A stretch of DNA of 8,575 nt, from the NCBI GenBank assembly GCA_947259865.1, contig CAMYNZ010000151.1, positions 1 through 8,575 on the forward strand, given 5' to 3'. The position numbers and the translations under genes are program-made. Below, one piece after another: positions 1 to 6,018 of this stretch; the stretch's first letter is position 1; each line of letters opens with the position of its first letter. The notes below the pieces were generated by a model. That model was not told the origin of the DNA. It was given only the letters and a program-made list of their open reading frames with translations, and searched no databases. This DNA comes from an uncultured Desulfobacterales bacterium (GTDB lineage Bacteria > Desulfobacterota > Desulfobacteria > Desulfobacterales > G020354645).

Positions 1-123
1 TACGATAGCCATCGAGCGTACTTTACGATTGACATCCAGATCGATCGTATCACCGTATTCCACAAGGAGACCCTGATCACCGGTAATGCGGTACCTGGCT
101 TTTGTAAACAAATCTTCGACCAT
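1..123 (-). CDS. pxpB: 5-oxoprolinase subunit B (KipI/AHS1 family), N-terminal part only
   Basis: Only the first 41 codons are present; the gene runs off the left edge. The fragment begins MVEDLFTKARYRITGDQGLL and continues with VEYGD, matching the usual start of PxpB/KipI ('RY...GD.ALLVEFGD.I'). PxpB works with PxpC and PxpA in ATP-dependent opening of 5-oxoproline (pyroglutamate) to glutamate in the cytoplasm. PxpB and PxpC are homologous to the two halves of the urea carboxylase carboxyltransferase domain. The chosen ATG (123-121) has a purine-rich GGGGA site about 10 nt upstream. It lies downstream of pxpA on the same strand, but 230 nt away instead of the tight spacing usual in pxp operons. 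B. subtilis KipI inhibits a sporulation kinase, an alternative role unlikely here. The identity is fairly secure despite the short fragment; pxpC would be expected just outside the window. Confidence 0.8.
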   Translation of the reverse strand, partial: MVEDLFTKARYRITGDQGLLVEYGDTIDLDVNRKVRSMAIV

Positions 124-353
124 CGTACATCCATCCCCTTCAAGTTACAGTATTTGAAGGATCAAAGAGAATTTGCACCTCCAACCTAATGTTTAATGTC
201 GAGTCGCTGTTCTTTTGCCAGGATCCCTTATGCATGAGTTTGCACGGTGCAGTCGCTGATGATTCATGCAGCGACCACCCATCATTTTATCCTGGCCGGA
301 GCCGATCGAAACATATTTTCGGTAATTGCTAAAGCCGGTTGAACTAAATATCT
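124..353 (-). other. Structured 230-nt spacer between pxpA and pxpB
   Basis: No credible gene was found here. The spacer holds several dyads that could form alternative structures in a pxpA-pxpB transcript. An outer pair, gccaggat (217-224) with atcctggc (289-296), encloses the rest. Inside it, tgcatga (231-237) pairs with tcatgca (264-270) around a small hairpin (241-251), or alternatively gtcgctg (252-258) pairs with cagcgac (269-275). A weaker dyad (329-334 with 352-357) overlaps the pxpA stop codon. None is followed by a clear T-run on the minus strand, so I do not call a terminator, and I see no convincing promoter for pxpB. Confidence 0.45.
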
Positions 354-1127
354 TTAGGCCGCGGCCATCGGAGCAAGGCTCACTCCCTCTGCTTCCAGGG
401 TTTCTCGGATATTTTTTACGAGATCAACGGCCGTAGGGGTATCTCCATGAACACACAGGGTCTGAACCTTCAAGGGTATGCTCGAGCCGTCAACTGCAAC
501 AACATTGCCTTCTTTGGCCATCCGTAAGGCCCGTTCGGAAACCGCTTGCGGGTCTTTGATAACCGCCCCCGGCAATCGCCTTGATACCAGCGTGCCCTCA
601 GGCGTGTAGGCGCGATCAGGAAAAGCCTCATAAACTACCTTAAGTCCCACATCTTGGCCGATACGCGTCATAAGTTTTCCTTTTGCCCCGGCTAATGCCA
701 CGAACATTAAACCGGAACCCACACTGACAATGGCTTCAGCAATGGCCCGGGCGACATCCTCATTTTCCACGGCTGTTAGATAAAGTGCGCCGTGAGGTTT
801 GACGTGGCGTAATGCCGTACCATTGACTTTGCAAACAGCTTCAAGCGCACCTATCTGGCAAACCAGATATTTTCGAATCTCATTGGGCGTGCAGTCCATA
901 TTTCTGCGGCCGAATCCGAGCAAATCCGGATATCCCGGATGGGCACCGACACCCACTCCTCGTTCTACCGCCATTTTTACAGTTGTGTCCATGACGAGGG
1001 GATCACCGGCGTGCCAGCCGCAGGCAATATTGGCCGAGGTGATATACTGGATGACCTCGTCATCCATACCCAGCTTGTAGGCTCCAAAACTCTCGCCCAT
1101 GTCACAGTTCAAATCTATGGTTTTCAC
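354..1127 (-). CDS. pxpA: 5-oxoprolinase subunit A (LamB/YcsF family)
   Basis: This 257-residue cytoplasmic protein is the PxpA subunit of the prokaryotic ATP-dependent 5-oxoprolinase, which with PxpB and PxpC converts 5-oxoproline to glutamate. Family blocks appear in order: DLNCDMGESFG at residues 5-15, ANIACGWHAGDP near 32-43 (usually CGFHAGDP, so Phe to Trp here), GAHPGYPD at 61-68, RHVKPHGALY at 107-116, an FPDRAY..EGTLVSR block near 170-183, and CVHGDTP near the C-terminus. The conserved Asp and His residues of these blocks are the likely metal or catalytic ligands. Length is normal for the family (about 245-255). Translation starts at GTG (1127-1125), with an excellent AAGGAGG at 1140-1134, 6 nt away. 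The gene is transcribed divergently from the TRAP-carboxylase operon, which suggests shared control from the 533-nt intergenic region. The family call is very secure; the true lactam substrate could differ from 5-oxoproline. Confidence 0.95.
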   Translation of the reverse strand: MKTIDLNCDMGESFGAYKLGMDDEVIQYITSANIACGWHAGDPLVMDTTVKMAVERGVGVGAHPGYPDLLGFGRRNMDCTPNEIRKYLVCQIGALEAVCKVNGTALRHVKPHGALYLTAVENEDVARAIAEAIVSVGSGLMFVALAGAKGKLMTRIGQDVGLKVVYEAFPDRAYTPEGTLVSRRLPGAVIKDPQAVSERALRMAKEGNVVAVDGSSIPLKVQTLCVHGDTPTAVDLVKNIRETLEAEGVSLAPMAAA

Positions 1128-1414
1128 GCAAAACCTCCTTTTAGACTTATTTCCGGGACATGCATCTCGAATCCGCCTTAAAAATAATACCCACCGTTAT
1201 GAGTTGAGCCCTTTTGACGGTTTATCGGTAAAAAACAAATTGCGAAATAATTCCTGTTTTTACAGGCTCTATCCGTCAAAGGCAGACTTAAACGGCCAGC
1301 CTGCTTGGTGATCAATCATATTATGGAATCTGACGCCAAAAGCAAGTGTAATTTTGAGGGTAAAAACTAGGCAGAGGTTCTTAAAATAACCTTCCAATTT
1401 TCAGAAGATATCGT

Positions 1415-1437
1415 GTATTTCATGTGAGCTGAAATAC
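1415..1437. promoter_or_regulatory. Operator-like inverted repeat
   Basis: A perfect dyad, GTATTTCA - 7 nt - TGAAATAC, is centred 64 bp upstream of the -35 box of the dctP promoter. Its left half (GTGTATTT, 1413-1420) recurs as a direct copy at 1473-1480, 9 nt upstream of the -35 box and 60 bp from the first copy. This arrangement fits a dimeric regulator with a main site and an auxiliary half-site. Arms of 8 bp with a 7-nt spacer fit a helix-turn-helix dimer. The regulator family cannot be named from the sequence. Confidence 0.45.
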
Positions 1438-1489
1438 TGTGGTAGTCAATCAAAACATGGGCTTCAAGCTCAGTGTATTTGATTTATCC

Positions 1490-1518
1490 TTGACACTGAA
1501 TCATCTATTTTTTATTAG
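1490..1518 (+). promoter_or_regulatory. Sigma-70-like promoter for the dctP operon
   Basis: A perfect -35 box TTGACA (1490-1495) is followed, after a 17-nt spacer, by TATTAG (1513-1518, 4 of 6 matches to TATAAT). Initiation would fall near 1525, giving a leader of roughly 135 nt before dctP. This is the best promoter match I found in the divergent region. Confidence 0.6.
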
Positions 1519-1660
1519 CAGGGTGCTGACGGACTTTTGGTCACCTTCAAAAAGGGCCTTTACATTGCAATTTAGACAATCATACCAGGCGGTTTCGTAT
1601 GGTTGACCCGGTGGCCGAAATTATCAGCGGCTCTTTTAACTTTCTCAAAGGGAGGAAATC

Positions 1661-2650
1661 ATGAAAAAAGTTTTGGTTTTATTGTTTTCTCTGATGTTCC
1701 TGATGGTTGGTGTTTCCGGTGCTTTTGCCAAGACAAAATGGGATTTGCATCTCAATTATCCTGCCGGCAACTTCCACTCCCAGGGTGCCCAGCGCTTTGC
1801 CGACAGAGTAAAGGAAGCGACCAACGGCGAACTCACGATTGTTCTTCATCCCGGATCCTCACTGGGCTTCAAGGGGCCCGAATTGCTGCGGGCTGTTGCC
1901 GAGGGACAGCTTCGCGCGGCTGAAGTCCCAACAGGCATGGTGGAAGGGGATGCGCCGGTTCTGGCCCTGACAGCCCAGCCTTTCATTTCCACCAACGCCT
2001 TTGAGCAACGCCTGCTTTATCAGCTGGCCAAACCGACTTACACCAAAGTGCTCAAAAAATTTAACCAGTTTACGCTTTATTCTTCGGTATGGCCATTTTC
2101 CGGGATCTACACCCAGCGTACCGTCCGTTCAGCCGGCGACCTCAAAGGCCTCAAGATGAGAGTGTATGATGGAACGGGGCTGGCTTTCGGTAAATCTACC
2201 GGTATTGCCGCCCGCAAAATGCCCTTCAGTGAGGTGTATCCGGCCATGAAAGCCGGATTGCTGGACTCCATGTACACTTCGTCCGTTTCCGGAGTTGATG
2301 CCAAGGCCTGGGAGGTGCTCAAGTATTTCACGCCCATCAATATTGTGGGCCCGGTGAATATGATCAACGTAAATATCGATGCCTGGAATAAACTGCCGGC
2401 CGATATCCAAAAAAAAGTTGTGGAGATCGCAACCCAGATGGAAGACGAGATGTGGAACCTGGCCGGTGACATGGACCGCAAAAGTAGAGCCACCCTGCTT
2501 GGTAACGGCATGGTTGTCGATCCGGTCAGCGTCGATTTTCGTTCGGAATTGAATGAAATTGGAAATGATCTGCGCAGCACCTGGGCCAAAAAGGCGGGCA
2601 AGGATGCACAGAAAATCTTGAAACAGTATTACAAGATAACCGGCCGTTAA
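1661..2650 (+). CDS. dctP: TRAP transporter substrate-binding protein, DctP family
   Basis: This 329-residue periplasmic binding protein captures a small carboxylate-type solute and hands it to the DctQM membrane complex encoded next. Residues 1-23 form a classic Sec signal peptide: KK, a hydrophobic core, then cleavage after AFA-23. Mature hallmarks are an early ligand-pocket strand (LHLNYPAGNFHSQGAQRFADRV, in part, near 29-50), the DLKGLKMRV block (160-168) whose Arg-167 aligns with the arginine that binds the ligand carboxylate in DctP proteins, and SEVYPAMKAGLLDS (190-203), equivalent to the family's 'E.Y.AL..GV.DG' segment. Length is typical. The ATG is preceded by GGGAGG (1650-1655), 5 nt away. 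A 332-nt structured gap separates it from dctQ. Given its neighbours, 5-oxoproline or another cyclic amide acid is a plausible ligand, but this is inference; dicarboxylates or other organic acids remain possible. Confidence 0.93.
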   Translation: MKKVLVLLFSLMFLMVGVSGAFAKTKWDLHLNYPAGNFHSQGAQRFADRVKEATNGELTIVLHPGSSLGFKGPELLRAVAEGQLRAAEVPTGMVEGDAPVLALTAQPFISTNAFEQRLLYQLAKPTYTKVLKKFNQFTLYSSVWPFSGIYTQRTVRSAGDLKGLKMRVYDGTGLAFGKSTGIAARKMPFSEVYPAMKAGLLDSMYTSSVSGVDAKAWEVLKYFTPINIVGPVNMINVNIDAWNKLPADIQKKVVEIATQMEDEMWNLAGDMDRKSRATLLGNGMVVDPVSVDFRSELNEIGNDLRSTWAKKAGKDAQKILKQYYKITGR

Positions 2651-2693
2651 ACCGGCTGGGTCGCAATTGGCAAAACCAACCATATTACTGTCT

Positions 2694-2730
2694 CCGTCAT
2701 TCCGGTCCCTGATCAAGTCCGGGATGACGG
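2694..2730. repeat. Dyad repeat of the 'CCGTCATTCCGG' type
   Basis: The arms ccgtcattccgg (2694-2705) and ccgggatgacgg (2719-2730) form a 12-bp stem with one G-T wobble and a 13-nt loop. The sequence resembles a short dyad I recall as scattered between genes in many proteobacterial genomes. A degenerate partial copy of the same motif (ggatgacggatccgg, then ccggcatgac) lies at about 2808-2834. It sits just after dctP and could protect or attenuate the transcript, but lacks a T-run and so is not a standard terminator. Confidence 0.6.
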
Positions 2731-2738
2731 ACCCGTGG

Positions 2739-2771
2739 TTCGACTGGCTCACCACCCTGAGCAAAGTCGAA
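2739..2771. repeat. Dyad repeat of the 'TTCGACT..AGTCGAA' type
   Basis: The outer arms ttcgact (2739-2745) and agtcgaa (2765-2771) enclose inner arms gctca (2747-2751) and tgagc (2758-2762) with a 6-nt loop. I recall this motif as a recurrent intergenic repeat in environmental bacterial genomes. Related sequence appears at 7422-7442 and, more loosely, at 5910-5945. It directly follows the preceding dyad, making a tandem of two different hairpins in the dctP-dctQ gap. Confidence 0.6.
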
Positions 2772-2919
2772 GGGGAATCCATCGCTTTATCATAGTGTTA
2801 CGCTACTGGATGACGGATCCGGAACCGGCATGACAAACACAAACAAAACACTTTTTTGAATTATGACACAGTCCCTAAACCGGTTGGGCTGGTTTGCTGT
2901 ATAAATCCTGAATGCAAAT

Positions 2920-2955
2920 GAGCGAGGTTGGTAATCCTGGGTACCGATCTCGCTC
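2920..2955 (+). promoter_or_regulatory. 14-bp stem-loop just before dctQ
   Basis: The arms 2920-2933 (gagcgaggttggta) and 2942-2955 (taccgatctcgctc) pair over 14 positions, with two G-T wobbles and an 8-nt loop. The stem ends 27 nt before the dctQ ATG. No long T-run follows, so it is more likely an RNA processing, stability or translation-tuning element than a terminator. In TRAP operons the binding protein is needed in excess over the membrane subunits, and a hairpin here could help set that ratio. The role is inferred. Confidence 0.5.
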
Positions 2956-2982
2956 TTGCGTTCAAACCCCAATGGCCTCGTA

Positions 2983-3486
2983 ATGAATACCCTGATTGAA
3001 TTTATAGAGAAATTGAGTGTCTGGATGGCCAGGATTTCTGCTGTATTTCTGGGGCTGATGGCCCTGTTGATACTGATTGAAATCTTGCTCTGGAATACGA
3101 TTCAAAAAACCACCCTCATTGCCGATGAATACTGCGCCTATGGCCTGGCAGCCATCATCTTTTTGGGTGCAGGATATTGCCTCAAGGAGAAGGGACATAT
3201 CCGGATTACCCTCCTGTTGGGCTTTTTACCGCCAAAGCTGTCGCGCATGATCACCTTCGCGGCAACGGGTGTGACCACTCTCTTTATGGGATATCTGTGG
3301 TGGTATCTTTTCAAAATGGTGGGATCGGCCATACGTTATAACTCCACATCGGGTACGCTTACCAATACCCCATTGTGGATTCCGCAAACGGTAATGCTCA
3401 TTGGTGCGGCCTGCTTTTTAATTCAACTGGCGGGCACCACAATTAAAACCTACAGCGCCATCGAAACCGAGGACGAAGTGGTATAG
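2983..3486 (+). CDS. dctQ: TRAP transporter small membrane subunit, DctQ family
   Basis: This 167-residue inner-membrane protein has about four hydrophobic segments (near residues 14-37, 47-66, 80-110 and 130-155). It is the small subunit that pairs with DctM in a sodium- or proton-coupled tripartite transporter. The segment ADEYCAYGLAAIIFLGAGYC (47-66), followed by LKEKGHIRI, matches the DctQ hallmark 'EE.ARY...W..FLGAA..LREG.HIR'. The open frame can extend to a TTG at 2956, inside the stem-loop tail. I prefer the ATG at 2983 because the protein then begins in the usual way (MNTLIEFIEKLS). Neither start has a good Shine-Dalgarno site, which with the hairpin upstream suggests low or regulated translation. 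A three-codon frame (ATG at 2972) ends in TAATG overlapping this start, probably by chance. The stop shares its last base with the GTG of dctM. Confidence 0.9.
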   Translation: MNTLIEFIEKLSVWMARISAVFLGLMALLILIEILLWNTIQKTTLIADEYCAYGLAAIIFLGAGYCLKEKGHIRITLLLGFLPPKLSRMITFAATGVTTLFMGYLWWYLFKMVGSAIRYNSTSGTLTNTPLWIPQTVMLIGAACFLIQLAGTTIKTYSAIETEDEVV

Positions 3487-4796
3487 TGGATGCCAGCATG
3501 ACCATAATGTCTCTTGTAGTTTTCGGGGTGCTATTCCTGACCCTGGGTGCCGGAATTTGGGTGGGATTTTCGCTTTTCATGGTGGGCTTTGTGGGTATGC
3601 TGATATTCAGCCCATTGCCGGCCGGAAACAATATGGCCTCTTCTCTGTGGTCAACTGTGGAAAAATGGGAATACGTGGCATTACCATTGTTTATTCTCAT
3701 GGGTGAAATTCTATATCGATCCGGCATCTCGGAAAAGCTTTTTAAGTCCCTCGTTCCCTGGCTTTACCGCCTGCCCGGGGGTCTGTTGTTGATGAACATT
3801 ATATCCTGTACGCTCTTCGCGGCCGTGTCCGGCTCAAGTGCCGCTACGACGGCCACGGTGGGCCGTATCACCCTGGCCGAGTTTGAAAAACTGGGCTACG
3901 ACCGCCGCATTGCGATGGGATCTCTGGCAGGCGCGGGTACGCTGGGTTTTCTGATTCCACCTTCCCTTATTATGATCGTATACGCAATCCTGGCCGAGGT
4001 ATCCATCGGTAAAATGTTTATGGCCGGAATTCTGCCGGGTCTGCTACTTTCGGGAATTTACTCGAGTTATATCATATACCGCGGAATACGGAATCCTGAA
4101 ATCGCTCCCAGCGCTAAAGAATCATATAGCTGGAAAGAACGTATCGTGGCCCTTAAGGACCTGGCCCCCACAATCATTTTGATTCTCATGGTATTGGGTA
4201 GTATTTATGCGGGCGTTGCCACACCAACCGAGGCTGCTGCCCTGGGCGTTTTGGGCGCGGCGGCATTTGCGCTTCTCAACCGGCGTATGAATTTGAATAT
4301 TTTGTTCGAGTGCCTGATGGGCGCTGTCAAGACCAATGCTATGATTATGTTGATCGTGGTTGGTGCGGGATTTTTGTCCCGGGTGATGGGTTTTTTGGGA
4401 ATTCCCATGGCTATTACGAGGGCCATTACGGAAATGAACCTGTCACCATATATGCTTATGATTCTTCTGGGTGTGGTTTATGTCATTCTGGGATGCCTGC
4501 TGGATGGATTTTCGATTGTGGTCATGAGTTTACCCATTGCATTACCCATGGTGGTTGCTGCCGGTTTTGATCCGATTTGGTTCGGGATTTATCTCATTTT
4601 AATGGTTGAAGTGAGCCAGATCACTCCTCCGGTGGGTTTTAATCTTTTTGTCATCCAGGGATTGACCGGTGAACCCATAGTGAATATCGCGAGGTATGCA
4701 CTCCCTTTTTTCTTCCTCATGTTGCTTACGACCGCGATTCTGACCATTTTTCCGGAGATCGCCTTATACCTTCCTCGTTTAATGATAGCTAAATAG
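3486..4796 (+). CDS. dctM: TRAP transporter large membrane subunit, DctM family
   Basis: This 436-residue polytopic protein is the transport channel of the TRAP system. Family signatures are clear: a GSSAATTATVGR loop followed by LAEFEKLGYD (about residues 117-138), GTLGFLIPPSLIMIVYAILA (about 151-170), TPTEAAALGVLGA (about 246-258) and TPPVGFNLFVIQGL near residues 380-395. Hydrophobic segments span nearly the whole length, as expected for 11-13 helices, and the size is typical. The called GTG start overlaps the dctQ stop by one base (TAGTG), indicating translational coupling; ATG codons at 3498 and 3507 are alternatives, and no start has a strong Shine-Dalgarno site. DctM families are not diagnostic for substrate, so specificity must come from DctP and context. 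Confidence 0.95.
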   Translation: MDASMTIMSLVVFGVLFLTLGAGIWVGFSLFMVGFVGMLIFSPLPAGNNMASSLWSTVEKWEYVALPLFILMGEILYRSGISEKLFKSLVPWLYRLPGGLLLMNIISCTLFAAVSGSSAATTATVGRITLAEFEKLGYDRRIAMGSLAGAGTLGFLIPPSLIMIVYAILAEVSIGKMFMAGILPGLLLSGIYSSYIIYRGIRNPEIAPSAKESYSWKERIVALKDLAPTIILILMVLGSIYAGVATPTEAAALGVLGAAAFALLNRRMNLNILFECLMGAVKTNAMIMLIVVGAGFLSRVMGFLGIPMAITRAITEMNLSPYMLMILLGVVYVILGCLLDGFSIVVMSLPIALPMVVAAGFDPIWFGIYLILMVEVSQITPPVGFNLFVIQGLTGEPIVNIARYALPFFFLMLLTTAILTIFPEIALYLPRLMIAK

Positions 4797-4808
4797 GAGG
4801 TGATTTTA

Positions 4809-5579
4809 ATGACACCAATGCTGCTGCAGGAAAAATCTTGGAAAGACGTGGAAGCGTACCTGAAGTCCGACGACCGTATTCTCATGCCCATCGGCAGTAC
4901 CGAGCAACACGGTTCTTTTGCTCCGCTGGGAACCGATACTTATGTGGCTCTTGCGCTGGCCGATGATGCCAGTAAAAAAGCAGGTGTATTGTGTGCCCCG
5001 CCCTTATGGTTTGGCTGGAGCCCCCACCACCTGGTGCGACCGGGTTCAATCAGCATACGGGCTGAAGTGCTGATAGAAGTCCTTTACGACGCTATCGAAT
5101 CTTTGGCCACGCATGGCTTTAAAAATTTTGTGGTAATCAACGGGCATCGCATCGTAAATATTTCCTGGATGCAAATTGCAGCCGAACGCGCCCAACGCAA
5201 ATTGAAGGTCAAGGTCGTCATCTTTGACCCGGCGTATATGTCCAAGGAAATTGTGGGGCAACTGGAATTCGGTCCCATCGGCCATGCTGAAGATATAGAG
5301 ATTTCACATATGCTATTCCGTCATCCCGATCTGGTGCATGTCGAACAGGCCCGTGACAATCCTCATCAAACCAAAGCCCTTTATCATCTCGACCCGCATG
5401 ATCCCCGGGACACGCTGTGTTACGTTCCCGCCACCCGGGAGGATTTACAGAAAGTCTACCAGGATACCGGGGACACCATAGGAGGGAGTCCCAGCCATTC
5501 ATCGCCCCAGAAAGGAGAGCGGTATCACAAGCACCTGGTGGGTCGACTCATAGAAGTCCTGGAACAAATGAAACCATAG
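4809..5579 (+). CDS. Creatininase-family metal-dependent amidohydrolase
   Basis: This 256-residue cytoplasmic protein belongs to the creatininase superfamily, whose members hydrolyse cyclic amides (creatinine, formamides in cofactor synthesis) or process peptides with a two-metal centre. Visible motifs are GSTEQHGSFAPLGTD (29-43), where E32, H34 and D43 match the metal ligands, a GWSPHHL loop (69-75), VVINGHRIVN (108-117) with metal-binding H113, and GHAEDIEIS (158-166), corresponding to the family's GHAGEIETS. The loop after NGH is unusual: RIVN instead of the common GGN, and the first Glu of HAGE is Asp162. The frame can begin at GTG 4800, but ATG 4809 is better placed: AGGAGG (4795-4800) overlaps the dctM stop and leaves 8 nt. 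Clustering with pxpA, pxpB, a biotin carboxylase and a TRAP importer points to a lactam, hydantoin or cyclic-urea substrate. It is not a confident creatininase, because the reaction varies widely within the family. Confidence 0.85.
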   Translation: MTPMLLQEKSWKDVEAYLKSDDRILMPIGSTEQHGSFAPLGTDTYVALALADDASKKAGVLCAPPLWFGWSPHHLVRPGSISIRAEVLIEVLYDAIESLATHGFKNFVVINGHRIVNISWMQIAAERAQRKLKVKVVIFDPAYMSKEIVGQLEFGPIGHAEDIEISHMLFRHPDLVHVEQARDNPHQTKALYHLDPHDPRDTLCYVPATREDLQKVYQDTGDTIGGSPSHSSPQKGERYHKHLVGRLIEVLEQMKP

Positions 5580-5641
5580 ACGGCAGCGGGAATTATCAAA
5601 ACCGGCGCGTGAAGTGGTTTCACAAGAAAGGAGACCGATCA

Positions 5642-5896
5642 TTGAGCCCCAGTGTATATAAAATTACCGCACCCCTCATGGGAACATATTACGATAAACC
5701 CGGCCCTGGCGAAGCGGCCTTTGTAAAAGTCGGCCAAAAGATAAAGGCTTCGGAGGTTGTCTGTATAATTGAATCTATGAAATTATTCACTGAGATCCGC
5801 GCGGATCAGGGCGGAACGCTAAAAAAAATACTGGTTGAAAACGAAGAACCCGTCATGAAAAATCAGGATCTGATGGAAATCGAATTGGATGGGTAA
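5642..5896 (+). CDS. Minimal biotin carboxyl carrier protein (AccB-type biotinyl domain)
   Basis: This 84-residue protein is little more than one biotinyl domain. It carries biotin on Lys47 within ESMKLFTEI (44-52) and shuttles a carboxyl group from the biotin carboxylase encoded next to a carboxyltransferase. The segment TAPLMGTYYDKPGPGEAAFVKVGQ (9-32, in part) includes the protruding 'thumb' typical of AccB-type carriers rather than lipoyl domains. The motif has SMKL where EAMKM is most common, a known variation. Classical AccB is about 150 residues with a Pro/Ala-rich leader, absent here. The frame stays open upstream to 5417, but that part overlaps the creatininase gene and lacks family similarity. 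TTG 5642 is chosen because AAGGAG (5628-5633) stands 8 nt upstream. No carboxyltransferase gene follows. It probably belongs to a dedicated substrate carboxylase rather than the fatty-acid enzyme. Confidence 0.9.
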   Translation: MSPSVYKITAPLMGTYYDKPGPGEAAFVKVGQKIKASEVVCIIESMKLFTEIRADQGGTLKKILVENEEPVMKNQDLMEIELDG

Positions 5897-5981
5897 ATCA
5901 TCAGTCCCGCGACTCGACTGAGGGTTTCGAGTGAGCCTCAGCCGAACTTTTTGCCGAAGTCCGGCAACAGGACTGATGATT
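5896..5981. repeat. Branched dyad element between carrier and carboxylase genes
   Basis: A perfect 12-bp inverted repeat, aatcatcagtcc (5896-5907) and ggactgatgatt (5970-5981), starts on the last base of the carrier stop codon. It encloses further dyads: actcga (5912-5917) with tcgagt (5927-5932); ctgagg (5918-5923) with cctcag (5936-5941), which is interleaved and therefore a competing or pseudoknotted pair; and ttgccg (5951-5956) with cggcaa (5962-5967). The transcript would fold as an outer stem closing two hairpins. It ends about 21 nt before the Shine-Dalgarno site of the next gene. It may be a small mobile-type repeat, an RNA tuning element, or both. Confidence 0.6.
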
Positions 5982-6018
5982 CATTCCGTTGCCATGCCAA
6001 AAAGAGGTGTTCACCGTT

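Larger units (their letters stand above)
1128..1660. promoter_or_regulatory. Divergent control region between pxpA and dctP
   Basis: This 533-nt AT-rich gap has no credible gene; the short open frames inside lack family features. It must carry the start signals for both divergent units. On the plus strand a sigma-70-like promoter (1490-1518) and an operator-like dyad (1415-1437) are visible and listed separately. Nearer pxpA, tttgacgg (1213-1220) and ccgtcaaa (1273-1280) form a wide inverted pair enclosing a small hairpin, cctgt-tttt-acagg (1253-1266). I found no minus-strand promoter for pxpA with both boxes good. No regulator gene lies in the window, so the controlling protein is unknown. 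Confidence 0.6.

Noticed and set aside
939..1311. Short plus-strand frames over the pxpA start and divergent region
   Set aside because: They are antisense to pxpA or in AT-rich control DNA, with no ribosome site and no recognisable protein features.
1318..1350. Possible pxpA promoter with CATAAT/TAATAT -10 on the minus strand
   Set aside because: No acceptable -35 box lies at 16-18 nt spacing; only three of six positions match.
2129..2782. 217-codon minus-strand open frame across dctP and its 3' flank
   Set aside because: It lies antisense to a clear dctP, shows no family motifs, and its N-terminal part comes from intergenic dyad repeats.
2956..2982. Upstream TTG start for dctQ
   Set aside because: It has no ribosome site and begins right after the hairpin arm; the ATG at 2983 gives the normal DctQ N-terminus.
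2972..2985. Three-codon leader frame overlapping the dctQ start (TAATG)
   Set aside because: No ribosome site precedes it, and so short a frame arises easily by chance.
5417..5641. Long N-terminal extension of the biotin carrier frame
   Set aside because: It overlaps the end of the creatininase gene in another frame, has no resemblance to AccB leaders, and a good Shine-Dalgarno site favours TTG 5642.
5989..6018. Upstream ATG for the biotin carboxylase
   Set aside because: The family N-terminus MFKKVLIANRGE begins at 6019, with a ribosome site 9 nt upstream that lies inside this extension.
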